DNA from: Anaerolineales bacterium UBA2181 | GTDB lineage: Bacteria > Chloroflexota > Anaerolineae > Promineifilales > UBA4811 | Assembly (NCBI GenBank): GCA_002328075.1 | Contig: DCVT01000001.1 | Span: 24,481-88,480, forward strand | Reading direction: 5' to 3' | DNA length: 64,000 nt | Part shown: one piece after another, positions 44,752-53,832 of the stretch | Numbering within the stretch: the stretch's first letter is position 1 | Layout of the letters: the number at the start of each line of letters is the position of its first letter | Position numbers and translations under genes: made by a program | Notes under the pieces: model-generated | The model's input: the letters and a program-made list of their open reading frames with translations, nothing else | Told to the model about the DNA's origin: nothing | Databases searched by the model: none

Positions 44752-45021
44752 TCAGCCAGGATTATAGCAAAAACGGAGCAGTTTTGGAAATGCTCTAGTA
44801 TCTGGGACCTGACGGTCCTGGAATGCTAGCTCAGCGATGCCGGGGTCCGGCGCGGCCTCACGCTGCGTACGGGCATGCCCAAAAAGCTGCAAGGCAGCCG
44901 GCATGAGTTGCTGTTCGGGGTCGTCTGGCCGACAGTAGGCCTTGTTCTCGGCCGCGACCAGCACAAAAGCGCCACAGCTGGCACATTGAGGTGCCGTTTC
45001 GGGTTGAGCTCGGCCTGTCAT
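44752..45021 (-). pseudogene. Possible small Zn-ribbon-like gene fragment of a repeated family
   Basis: An 89-codon frame from ATG 45021 with CASCGAFVLVAAENKAYC followed by RPDDPEQQLMPAALQLFG. DNA resembling its middle (around 44897-44945) occurs again around 50871-50920 inside the degenerate transposase region, so both look like remnants of one family. Whether this copy is expressed is unclear. The rest of 44744-45224 holds nothing else I can support. Confidence 0.35.
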
Positions 45022-45224
45022 TGGCGCACCTTTGCATTTGGGGTGGTGAAGGCGAAGGTTGGCAGCACGGCGTCGGGACGCAGGTTGCCGCAGCGCACCT
45101 GGCGATCAAGCGGCTGCGGTGCCGATGACCGACGTGACAACTTGACGGCCGGTGGGCGTCGGGATACAGTCCACCTGGGTTGGGCAGAACGATCGTCAGT
45201 CAATACCAAAACCAGGAGTTCTCA

Positions 45225-46637
45225 GTGAATAATGCCTCTGTACTTCAGGAAGAGCACGTCCCTATCAAGAGCCGTATCTGGATCTCCATCGCGGATTCAG
45301 CGACCGGCATTCTGCAGTCCCTGGTGGCTGCCAGCGCGCTGACCTATTATTTTGTCAAGCTGCGCGGACTAGAGACCGGTCTGGCAGGCATCGTCTGGCT
45401 CTGCTTCGGCATCTGGAACGCAGTAAACGACCCCTTGCTCGGCTATGTTAGCGACCGCACCAGGAGCAAGATCGGACGCCGCCTGCCGTACATCCGCTAC
45501 GGTGCGCCCCTATTCGCCCTGGCTTTTATTCTGTTCTGGATAGACATCCCCGGTAGCGACGGCAACCAGACCCTGCTGTTCATCCAGATGTTGGGTGCCC
45601 TTTTCCTCTACGATACACTTTACACAGCCATCGCCACCAACATCTACATCATGCCTTATGAGATGGCAGTCTCGAACAAGGCTCGCTCTACCATCTACGT
45701 GTGGAAGATCATCTTCATGGTCTTTACCATCATCGTTCCCATGGCACTTGAGCGTTTCAAACCGGATGTTGGCGACGCGGCCGGGATTGCGTCCTTCCGC
45801 TGGTTGATGGTCGGCTTTGGGGTCGGGATGTCCGCGCTGATCCTTGTCAGCACTTTCTTCTACCGAGAGAAGCATTTCGCTCAGGAGCAGAAACAACCGG
45901 CGTTCTTAACCGCGATAAAGGAGTGTTTCACCAACCGTTCATTCGTTGTTTTCGAGACCATCTCCTTCACCGTCATCTTTGCCCAGACGGCACTTATGCA
46001 GGGTATCTGGCTGTACTTTGATGAACTCCAAGTATCCGGCCTGCCGCTTTACGTCGCCCTGGCCGCCGGCATTGTCGGCGGTGTGCTGCTGTGGATCAAC
46101 CGCCGCGACAAATGGGGGATCAAGGCGAGCACTCGGACTATGGCGTTGGTCTTTGCGATTGGCTGCTTTGCCCTACTGCTGGGCGGTCGTCATGTCATCC
46201 CAGCCGCCTTCGGCTTCCTGTGCTTCGGTTTTGGGTTCGCCGGCGGCATGTACCTCATCCCGCTGATGAACGGCGACGTGGTTGACTATGACGAGCACAA
46301 GACAGGTCTGCGTCGCGAGGGCATGTATGCCGGGATCAATTCGTTCATCACCAAGCCGGCTATCAGCATGGCCCAGTGGGCGCTGCTGGCTATCATCACC
46401 GCCTTTGGCTATGACCAGACGCTGGCCAAAGGACTGCAGTCTGCAGCGGCACAAACCGGCGTTCTGGTCGGTTGGGTGGCTCCCACGGGCTTCCTGCTGC
46501 TGATCTGCTTCTTCGCCTTGGCGCTCTACCCTCTGGCCGGTGAAAAGTGGGAGGAGATCAAGACGCAATTGTCCGTGCTGCACCGCGAGAAGGAAAGGAA
46601 ATACCTGGAGGCGCACGGCTACAAGTTCATCGACTAG
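45225..46637 (+). CDS. GPH-family (MFS) sugar:cation symporter
   Basis: 470 residues from GTG 45225, with AGGAG 6 bp upstream; the open frame to 45180 has no better site. About twelve membrane spans. NDPLLGYVSDRTRSKIGRRLPYIR is the loop-2/3 signature of the glycoside-pentoside-hexuronide:cation symporter family (MelB-like), and GMYLIPLMNGDVVDYDEHKTGLRREGMYAG the matching C-domain loop. It should import an oligosaccharide or glycoside with Na+ or H+. Single gene with no sugar-catabolic neighbours. Confidence 0.9.
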   Translation: MNNASVLQEEHVPIKSRIWISIADSATGILQSLVAASALTYYFVKLRGLETGLAGIVWLCFGIWNAVNDPLLGYVSDRTRSKIGRRLPYIRYGAPLFALAFILFWIDIPGSDGNQTLLFIQMLGALFLYDTLYTAIATNIYIMPYEMAVSNKARSTIYVWKIIFMVFTIIVPMALERFKPDVGDAAGIASFRWLMVGFGVGMSALILVSTFFYREKHFAQEQKQPAFLTAIKECFTNRSFVVFETISFTVIFAQTALMQGIWLYFDELQVSGLPLYVALAAGIVGGVLLWINRRDKWGIKASTRTMALVFAIGCFALLLGGRHVIPAAFGFLCFGFGFAGGMYLIPLMNGDVVDYDEHKTGLRREGMYAGINSFITKPAISMAQWALLAIITAFGYDQTLAKGLQSAAAQTGVLVGWVAPTGFLLLICFFALALYPLAGEKWEEIKTQLSVLHREKERKYLEAHGYKFID

Positions 46638-46939
46638 GCGCAACGTCTTGATCGTCCACAGCCGATTCCGCAGCCCGCAGCGTGCACCGCGGATTCCGGG
46701 ATCGACGATCAAAGGGCGCCCGGCGCTCGCAAACCAGGGTACAAGTGTGCGGCCTTGTTCCACGTCCAACTTCTGCAGCAGACTAGGGCTTAGATCGGCA
46801 CGGCCGAGATTAACGATGGCTGGCACGCCCACCGCGGCCGACCGGGCGACCGGGCGCGGACTGGCTCTCGACGTGCTGGTCAGCCGCAGGCTCTCAGGGC
46901 AGTTCGGGTCAGTCTGGGGAGTTTTTTCCCCAACTTCAG
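46638..46939. other. Intergenic region without a supported gene
   Basis: About 300 bp between the symporter and the broken methyltransferase gene. Frames are open in places but none resembles a known protein and no promoter or RNA structure is clear. Confidence 0.4.
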
Positions 46940-47476
46940 ATGGGCTGGCTCAACGGATGGATACTTTTGGCGTTTGAGTTTCTGATCCAGGGATCATTGC
47001 TGCTGCTCTTTCCAAGAAGCGTGGTATCCCGCTTGTTTGACCGATCAGGATGGAGCGTGTAGCAAAAGGCGTTTACCATCATGGGCAAAGTGTTTTCTCT
47101 GGTATGCCTGATCTTGATCATCCTGACATCCTTGAAATTCGCCTGGAACGTTTTCATCATCGGCCTGATTCTTAATGCCTTTGGCATAACCGGTCTTGTG
47201 GTCGCCATGCTTAACTTTAGGGATACGTCATCTGGCCAACCGGTGACGAAGGGAGTCTACAGAATATCACGGCACCCCCAGCTTGTGGCATTGTTTGTCC
47301 TGTTCTTTGAGATTTGCATCGCCAATGGCTCATGGATTGCTCTTCTCACCCTTATCACCTCCAGGGTGCTTCAGCACCATGGCATCCTGGCCGAGCAAGA
47401 GGTATGCTTGACATAGTATGGCGAATCATATCGGGTTTACATGAAAAAGGTGCCGCGCTATTTCCGGTTCTTCTAG
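46940..47476 (+). pseudogene. Isoprenylcysteine-carboxyl-methyltransferase-like gene with two in-frame amber codons
   Basis: One continuous frame of 178 codons from ATG 46940 to TAG 47474-47476 is interrupted by TAG at 47060-47062 and 47414-47416. It reads GWLNGWILLAFEFLIQGSL, then after the first TAG KVFSLVCLILIILTSLKF, RGVYR-type KGVYRISRHPQLVALFV, HHGILAEQEVCLT, and after the second TAG YGESYRVYMKKVPRYF, which is the expected end of this membrane methyltransferase family. No frame shift is present. Most likely it is a recent pseudogene; amber suppression is a remote alternative. Confidence 0.75.
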
Positions 47477-47538
47477 GGATTCGGGCAACAGCAAGCCGCT
47501 CAAACGCTTGGCCGCCCGAACACCAACTTGAGGTGATT

Positions 47539-48237
47539 ATGAATGATCAAAAGATCGCTTTCTCCTTCAGATTCGTCATTTCATTTTTGTTCGTCTTGGT
47601 GGTAATACCGTTCTTGCCACTGCTGATCTCGCGGCGCTGGAGCTGGTGGGAAGCCTGGGTGTACGCCATCGGCAACATACTGGGCTTTGCCGCCAGCCGG
47701 GTTTTGGCTGCGCGCCAACATCCCGACCTGTTGGTAGAACGCTCGCGTTTTCTGCAAAATGCAGACGCCAAACCGTGGGATAGACTACTTTCCCCCCTGG
47801 TTGGAGTGGGAAGCGGACTCGTACCGCTGGCAGCTGGACTGGATGAACTGCTTGGCTGGTCACCCGCTTTCGGCATGCCTGAAAAGATCATTTCGTTAGC
47901 TTTGATCCTGGCAGGCTATGTCCTGGCATCCTACGCTTTGATCGAAAATCGCTTTTTCTCCGGTATGGTGCGCATCCAAACCGAGCGCGGTCACAAGGTC
48001 GTCTCGAGTGGTCCCTATCGCTGGATGCGCCACCCTGGCTATGCCGGAGGAGCATTGTCGTTTCTGGCTACCCCATTTTTCCTGAATTCGTCTTGGGCCT
48101 TGATACCAGCGGTCTTGATCACGATCATCGTGGTCATTCGCACCTACTTGGAGGACAGGACTTTGCAGGCTGAATTGGAGGGTTACGGCGATTATGCCAG
48201 TCGGGTGCGTTTTCGGTTGATCCCCGGGATCTGGTGA
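47539..48237 (+). CDS. Isoprenylcysteine-carboxyl-methyltransferase-family membrane protein
   Basis: 232 residues from ATG 47539 with a GAGGTGA site. Five to six membrane spans. The C-terminal part VSSGPYRWMRHPGYAGGALSFLATP and ELEGYGDYASRVRFRLIPGIW is the SAM- and metal-binding end of the ICMT/PEMT superfamily. The bacterial substrate (lipid, cysteine or sterol-like) is unknown. It lies 62 bp behind a second, broken member of the same superfamily. Confidence 0.85.
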   Translation: MNDQKIAFSFRFVISFLFVLVVIPFLPLLISRRWSWWEAWVYAIGNILGFAASRVLAARQHPDLLVERSRFLQNADAKPWDRLLSPLVGVGSGLVPLAAGLDELLGWSPAFGMPEKIISLALILAGYVLASYALIENRFFSGMVRIQTERGHKVVSSGPYRWMRHPGYAGGALSFLATPFFLNSSWALIPAVLITIIVVIRTYLEDRTLQAELEGYGDYASRVRFRLIPGIW

Positions 48238-48536
48238 CGATCTGTCATCTGAGCACGTCGGTCACGCGTTCCGGAGCCGGAAATGTTTATCGGCCAGAAC
48301 TTCACGAACAGGCATCGTCGGCCAAGATCGGGCCACCCTGACGGTCGCCCTGAATTGTGCCCAGCAGCAAGCGATCGAACAGTCCCTGCTCCATCTGGTT
48401 GGCCAACCGAAGAGCAGGGGAGTAATGGGCAACAATCGGTGGATGGACGTGCGCTGACACGCCCAAAGACCGATTCCTACCCATCTCGGCTTGAGAATTG
48501 CGGAAAGCCTTTTTCGGTTGTAGTGGGTGATTGGCT
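48238..48536. other. Intergenic region between convergent genes
   Basis: About 300 bp with no supported gene, terminator or repeat. A minus-strand frame at 48302-48484 (NQMEQGLFDRLLLGTIQGDR) is protein-like but unrecognised and may be a fragment. Confidence 0.4.
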
Positions 48537-50138
48537 CTAGCTGCGTGAAACGCTTACGCCCACGTTATCGGCGTGATCGCTGATTCGCTCCAGCAGGCGC
48601 AGTGTTTCGGTAAAGATGACGTCGGCTTCTGGATGGCACAAACCGGCTTCCAGACGTTCTATGTGCATCTGGCGGGTTTTCCAGTACATGCTGTCGAATT
48701 TCTTCTCCGCATCGCAGACCTCGCATGCCAGCTCCCGGTTTCGGTCTCGAAAGGCCTTTATGGATTGGCTGTAGATCGAGTGGGAGCAACGCCACAGTTG
48801 TCCGAGCTCCTGGATGGCTTCGGTGGTAAAGGGCACGTTGGCGTTCGCCCTCTCGTCGGCGAATTGGGCAATGTCCTCTGCCATGTCGCCCACGCGCTCG
48901 ATATCGGTCAGCAAGTTCTTTATCTGAAAACTGCGCTTTTGTTGGACGTGGCTCAAGTCTGAGCGCATCAGCGTGTTGATAAAGCGTTCGAGTTCCTTTG
49001 TTACCGGATCGACCACCTGTCTTTCCAGGACCAGTACACGCTGGGCACTGGACAAGTCTCCTTCGATCAGCGCCTGGCAGCTCAACTCGATCATCTCGGC
49101 GGTTACTTCTCCCAACCGGACCAGTTCGCGCGCCGCCTCGTTGAGTGCAACTGCTGGCACAGCATATTGCATCTCATCAATGTACACTGTGACCTTTGGC
49201 TTTTCCTCCTTTAACTCGGCAGGCACTAGCCTCCTGGCAGTCTGGGCAATCTGCCGGACGAACGGGAACAGCAAAAGACTGACAACAACGTTAAAGGCGG
49301 TGTGTGCGTTGGCAATCTGGCGCGGCAACACAGCAGATGTGTGCTGGATGAGGTCGGCAAATTGCGAGATAAACGGCAGGAAGATCAGCACACCAACGAC
49401 GTTGATCAAGATCTGGGCCACCGACGCCTGCCGGGCGGTAGGAGACAGGCGCAGGGCAGCAATCAAGCCGGTGGCACACGAGCCAATATTGGCTCCCAAG
49501 ATGATCCCTACCGCTCCCTTTAACGTAATCGTATCGCTTATCCCCATGGCGACGACCATGCTTGTCACCGCCGTGCTGCTCTGGGTAATGGAAGTTGCCA
49601 CCATGCCTGCCACAATACCAAGCCAGGGATGCTGACCCATCATGGAAAGAGCGCTGGCAACCCACGAGATCTCGACCAGCGCGTCCAGCGCGCTAGCCAT
49701 GTAGCTCATCCCAACAAAGATGATGCCCAGGCCCATCAGGATTTCGCCGAACTTGCTCCAATCGCGCTTGGGGAAAAACTCTAGAAAACCCAACCCCAGG
49801 ATGATCAGGATCAACCGGAAGTTGCCAATCTCAAAGGCAACGATTTGGGCGGTCAACGTGGTGCCGATTTCCTGGCCCAGCATCACGCTGATGGCTTGCT
49901 CTACGGTCATCAGGTTGGCGTTAATCAGGCCGATCATCGTCACCATCAATAGACCGCTGCTTTGGATGAGAGCGGTTGCGGCCGAGCCGAAGGCGGCGCT
50001 CTTTATCCGGTTGTTGGTGACCCGGTCAAGCCATTTTTGGATCTGATCTCCGGCCAATTTCTCCATGCCTGAGCTGAGCATCGAGATGCCAAAGAGAAAC
50101 AGCGCCAACCCACCCAAAATCTGCACAAGACCTATCAT
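48537..50138 (-). CDS. Na/Pi cotransporter family protein with PhoU domain
   Basis: 533 residues from ATG 50138, with GGGAG 5 bp upstream; the frame is open further upstream but without a site. The N-terminal half has two PNaS repeats with QSS motifs (ALIQSSGLLMVTM, SITQSSTAVTSMV) and eight or so spans. The C-terminal third is a cytoplasmic PhoU-like helical domain (NEAARELVRLGEVTAEMIE, LLTDIERVGDMAEDIAQF, LERISDHADNVGVSV). It transports phosphate with sodium, or acts in phosphate efflux. Single gene. Confidence 0.92.
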   Translation of the reverse strand: MIGLVQILGGLALFLFGISMLSSGMEKLAGDQIQKWLDRVTNNRIKSAAFGSAATALIQSSGLLMVTMIGLINANLMTVEQAISVMLGQEIGTTLTAQIVAFEIGNFRLILIILGLGFLEFFPKRDWSKFGEILMGLGIIFVGMSYMASALDALVEISWVASALSMMGQHPWLGIVAGMVATSITQSSTAVTSMVVAMGISDTITLKGAVGIILGANIGSCATGLIAALRLSPTARQASVAQILINVVGVLIFLPFISQFADLIQHTSAVLPRQIANAHTAFNVVVSLLLFPFVRQIAQTARRLVPAELKEEKPKVTVYIDEMQYAVPAVALNEAARELVRLGEVTAEMIELSCQALIEGDLSSAQRVLVLERQVVDPVTKELERFINTLMRSDLSHVQQKRSFQIKNLLTDIERVGDMAEDIAQFADERANANVPFTTEAIQELGQLWRCSHSIYSQSIKAFRDRNRELACEVCDAEKKFDSMYWKTRQMHIERLEAGLCHPEADVIFTETLRLLERISDHADNVGVSVSRS

Positions 50139-50268
50139 GAGCACTCCCAAGATCATAGGCGCCAGTATATAGAGGAACGGGCAATTTGCCATCCCCGTCC
50201 CAGGTTTCGTATCTCCCGGCACCGGCGGTGTACCCGGGATTGTCATGCCAGCCGATGGGAGTCGAAAC

Positions 50269-50352
50269 GTGAGCCAAGTGACCTTGGAGATCCCCCGCGA
50301 CGTGCTGGACTCGGCCCGCCTCACAGCGACCGAGTTGAAAAGCGGATGGTGA
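50269..50352 (+). pseudogene. Truncated UPF0175-type antitoxin
   Basis: 27 codons from GTG 50269 (SQVTLEIPRDVLDSARLTAT) that match the start of UPF0175 antitoxins, ending early at TGA 50350-50352. The HTH part is missing. It lies directly before the DUF3368 toxin remnant, the normal gene order of such a pair. Confidence 0.6.
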
Positions 50353-50745
50353 ATGGGACGAGCTGAACGCCAGCGGCCGCCACTGGCCTGGTTGGAACGA
50401 GGCTGCTACGGCTGGTTGGGTAGACCGGCACACGGTTGCCGACGAGGCCATGGCATATGCATGCAGGGGGACTTGGACCGGGGCGAAGCTGACAGCATTG
50501 CACTGACGTTGGAATTGAGGGCAGACCTGCTGCTGATGGACAAACGAGAGGGACGTTGCGCTGCGCAGCGGATGGGGTTGGCCGTCATCGGCGTAGTCGG
50601 TGTCCGATTGGACGCCAGGGCGAGCGGACACCTCAGGTTGCTGCGTCCACGGTTGGATGCGCTCCGTCAGATGGCCGGCTTTTTCTTGAGTGACAGCGTC
50701 TGCCACCACGCATTGTCACTGGCTGGAGTAGAACCGTCTGCCTGA
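50353..50745 (+). pseudogene. DUF3368 (PIN-like) toxin remnant
   Basis: The open frame's C-terminal three quarters (GDLDRGEADSIALTLELRAD, LLLMDKREGRCAAQRMGLAV, then LRLLRPRLDALRQMAGFFLS) match DUF3368 PIN-like proteins. The first 40 residues do not: the N-terminal acidic DxSP motif of the nuclease is absent and traces of the expected sequence appear in another frame. So the toxin appears to be broken at its 5' end. Confidence 0.65.
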
Positions 50746-51013
50746 TGGCCAGCACTTTAGCGACGAAATCCTCACACGGTCTCAGCCAGCCTGACTGTGT
50801 GCTCCGTGTGCGGTGAAACGACGGCGCGGCCGCACAGCGCAGTCGTCCGTGCCCAGTTGCTGCATGGCCGCCCGCATGAGTTCCTTGCCCGCGTCGTCCG
50901 GCCGGCGGTAGGTTTTGAACCCGGCCGCGCTGGGCGCGGCCAAGGCCGTAGTTGCCGCCCGGATGGTGGGCGGTACGGATGTGTCGCACAGGAAACGGCA
51001 GGCGAATCTGGGC

Positions 51014-51392
51014 GCGGCAGCCGCGGTCGACCCTGACCCAAGCGACCAAGGATACGCCGCACCGTGGAGATGCTGATCCGACCCAGATGCGCCGGCAGCT
51101 CGGGTGTGACCTCCATTTCCCCATGCCCTGCCTGGTGTTGAGCCTTCCAGACTAGATTGGGCTGACGGCGTTCCGTACAGATTCGTGCCGCGCTCTCTCC
51201 GATCACTCGGCGAGCAGCCGGCAACGCCGGCCCGTAGGAAAGACCTCGCTGCCGTTTGCGCGGTTTCTGTGCCAGATCGCCATTCAGCCGGTGAATCAGG
51301 CCTTTGCGGTGCAGCCCTGTGATCACCTCGGCTTCAGCCAAAAGCCGCTTTTTCTCAGTGCGGTCCGCTTTCCCATGTCGTCTACCCATCAA
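51014..51392 (-). pseudogene. 5' fragment of an integrase-type transposase
   Basis: About 126 codons from ATG 51392 (ITGLHRKGLIHRLNGDLAQKP, AARRVIGESAARICTERRQP, HGEMEVTPELPAHLGRISIS, TVRRILGRLGQGRP) look like the N-terminal helix-turn-helix half of DDE integrase transposases. The catalytic domain is absent; the frame then runs through unrelated DNA shared with the 44.9-kb fragment. No terminal inverted repeats were found. 51393-51640 holds nothing else. Confidence 0.6.
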
Positions 51393-51640
51393 CCTCAGAT
51401 GCTAGAGGCTGTCCAGGTTCATCCATTCGTCACCGTTCATCCACCTGGGGTAACACTATCAGATGACGGAACCAGGACCCTTCGGTAGCATTTTTGCGTG
51501 AAAGAATACGCCGGCTTGACCGCCGCCGGCGGTTCGCTGGACACTAGTTCATCAACGCTGCGGGAGGCCCGAACGCTGAGAAACCAATGCGCCCCCCCGT
51601 GATCGATACCCGCTCGTGAGGTCGCGGCGGAGCACCCAGG

Positions 51641-52957
51641 TCAAAACAGGATCGGAAGGGCGATCAGAATAAAGAGGCCCCAGGCTAGATAGGCATTGGT
51701 CGCCCGGCTTAAGACCCCCTGAAGCGCCTCGATCCAACCCTCACGGCCGGTGCGGATCTGCGTGACGATCAAAAAGAGCAAGATGCCGATGTTGATGCTG
51801 TTCCAACCGATGACGGTCAATCGATTGGGGGTCAGCTCGCCTTGGAAGGTGCGATAGACGACTGCTGAGAGCGCATGCAGGCTGACCAGCACAGCCAGAC
51901 CAGCCACCAAAATCATCCCGATTCGCAGAACCCTTTGCAGGTCATGCGACAGATCGCCGCCTTTGATCGGCAAGGCCCCCATCAATAGGCCGACAATGGC
52001 GAAGAGCATCAGGTTGTAAACGATCAGCACGTCCCGATTTTCAAACGGCGCGGAGAAGTAAAAGGGGATAGCCAGCAGGTAGATCACCAACACAATCAGA
52101 GTCAGCGGGAGCAGCAGGCGCATCATCGTGGCGATAAAGTTGCTCAGGCCCTGCTCAAAGTCCTGATCGGATGCGGCAGTGGTCGGATCGTAGATGGTGG
52201 CAAGGGCCAAAACCGGCAGCAAACCGAATCCCCCGGCTGCGATCAACCGGAGCAGGATTCTCGGGAGTTCGATGCCCAACGCCGCAAACATGCCAATCGT
52301 GATGCCGCCAAAGGCCAGGCCCGCCATCAGATACAACCCGGCCACGATCGCCACCTCGATCGATTTGATCAGGAAGGCAAAACGATCGGCTGTGCTCGAG
52401 CGAATGCCCAAAGGCCAAATCCCCAGGGCTACCCAGCACAGCAGCGGAATGTGGATAATCGCCATGATCAGATATTGTTTGCTGGCCCAATCGCGAGCGA
52501 AGGCCGGGGCCAGCAGGAGGGCATAGGCGGCGGCGGCAAGTAAGCTCAATCCAAGCGCGATGGCAAGTCCATACCCCTTTTTGGCTGTGATCGCCATGAA
52601 GCTCAAGGCACTCATGGTAGCGATGGGTGCCCACCACAGGAAGATCTGCGGCACAGAACCGAGCACGATTAGTCTTTCCACATCGCTGAGCGCCCAGAAG
52701 ATCAGCCCGGTGAGGATGCTCAGCGGCACTGCTGCAAGCCAATAGATCCGCCGGCCTGGTTTGCGGATATCCTCAGCGAGGTTCTTCAGGCGATAATACC
52801 AAGCGGCCAGCAGCACATTTTCGGGAGCCGCTTCATAGCAGGCGATCATGGCGGATTGGAAGGCCTTGGCCTGATTGCTGCCTCGCGCGGTCTGAAAGAG
52901 CTGTTCCAACTGCTGTGGATCTGATTCCGCAGCGTGAATTTGCGCAATGAATTCCAT
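51641..52957 (-). CDS. Polytopic membrane protein of unknown function
   Basis: 438 residues from ATG 52957, which has GGAGGTG 4 bp upstream (open frame to 53092 otherwise). The first 70 residues are cytoplasmic and helical (MEFIAQIHAAESDPQQLEQ...FQSAMIACYEAAPENVLLAAWYYRL), followed by ten to twelve hydrophobic spans to the C-terminus. No family recognised. It is flanked by accessory and broken genes on both sides. Confidence 0.8.
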   Translation of the reverse strand: MEFIAQIHAAESDPQQLEQLFQTARGSNQAKAFQSAMIACYEAAPENVLLAAWYYRLKNLAEDIRKPGRRIYWLAAVPLSILTGLIFWALSDVERLIVLGSVPQIFLWWAPIATMSALSFMAITAKKGYGLAIALGLSLLAAAAYALLLAPAFARDWASKQYLIMAIIHIPLLCWVALGIWPLGIRSSTADRFAFLIKSIEVAIVAGLYLMAGLAFGGITIGMFAALGIELPRILLRLIAAGGFGLLPVLALATIYDPTTAASDQDFEQGLSNFIATMMRLLLPLTLIVLVIYLLAIPFYFSAPFENRDVLIVYNLMLFAIVGLLMGALPIKGGDLSHDLQRVLRIGMILVAGLAVLVSLHALSAVVYRTFQGELTPNRLTVIGWNSINIGILLFLIVTQIRTGREGWIEALQGVLSRATNAYLAWGLFILIALPILF

Positions 52958-53832
52958 GTCCACCTCCTGAATAACAGGGTATCCTTGTCGATCATGCGGC
53001 AGCATAGACATCGTCAAGAATGGTACTAATAGATTATCAAGTCGGCAACACCACGGAAGCTCGCATGTGCCGGTCTCCACTCTCACCAACACACCTCTGG
53101 GCGGTCCACGGTCCGCTCTCGCGTCGGCGTCCCGGGCAAGTGGGGCATGTCAAGATGCAGTCTCTGGTCTACGACTGTACCATGGAGGCTCGCGCCCTGC
53201 GGCTGGTGGTTGCCAAGGCCACGGCTGCAACCCGGGGCATTGGTGACAACGCCCGCGGTGCGCTGGCCGCGATGGATAACGACGACGGGCTGATGGCAGA
53301 GCTGCTCAAGCAGGGCATCGAGAGGACCGCCCGTGGGGGGCTGCTTTCCGTTCCAGGGGGCAATGACGAACCCTGCCGAGACGGAGCTCCCGGATGCCGA
53401 CCAGCACAAGAGCATCATAAATATCACAACAAGATGCCGTTCCTAGTGGGGCTTGACCTGGCACAAGTCCGTCATGGGCTAAGGGGCAACAACGACAATA
53501 GCGGGGCCGTTCGCGATGGGGCCCCTCGCCGTTTGCGCCGGTTCTCCGGTAGAGCCACCGCCGCAGGTAGCGATGCGTTCACAGGCGGTCTGACGACGTG
53601 CTGGGGTCGGATTTTTTCTCCCTGGATTGGGAAGAACGAGCTTCACCCTCCGCTCGGAACCCCATGCTGCAACCCGCGGCGTATGCAGCGGATACCGTGA
53701 TCGGTGATCAGGGCAATATGTGTTCCGCTGGTCTGTGGAAACCCGGACACGTGTCGCGCATCGAAGGCCGATGCCGCCAGCACTACACAGCGATGTGGTA
53801 CACGGGTGTCGGATGAGGCGAGGAGCAGGCGG
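52958..53832. other. Long region with no supported gene
   Basis: About 875 bp. Frames of 60-226 codons are open on both strands but none has a convincing start site, domain or family likeness, and the longest (plus strand 53020-53700) is low in complexity typical of chance high-GC reading. It may hold decayed gene material. Confidence 0.45.

Noticed and set aside
46940..47476. Pyrrolysine at the two amber codons
   Set aside because: No pyrrolysine genes are in the window, the family does not use it, and nearby genes are decayed. Kept only as a remote option in the findings.
53020..53700. 226-codon plus-strand frame as a gene
   Set aside because: No start site, no recognisable domain, and composition like chance high-GC frames; I list the region as unassigned.
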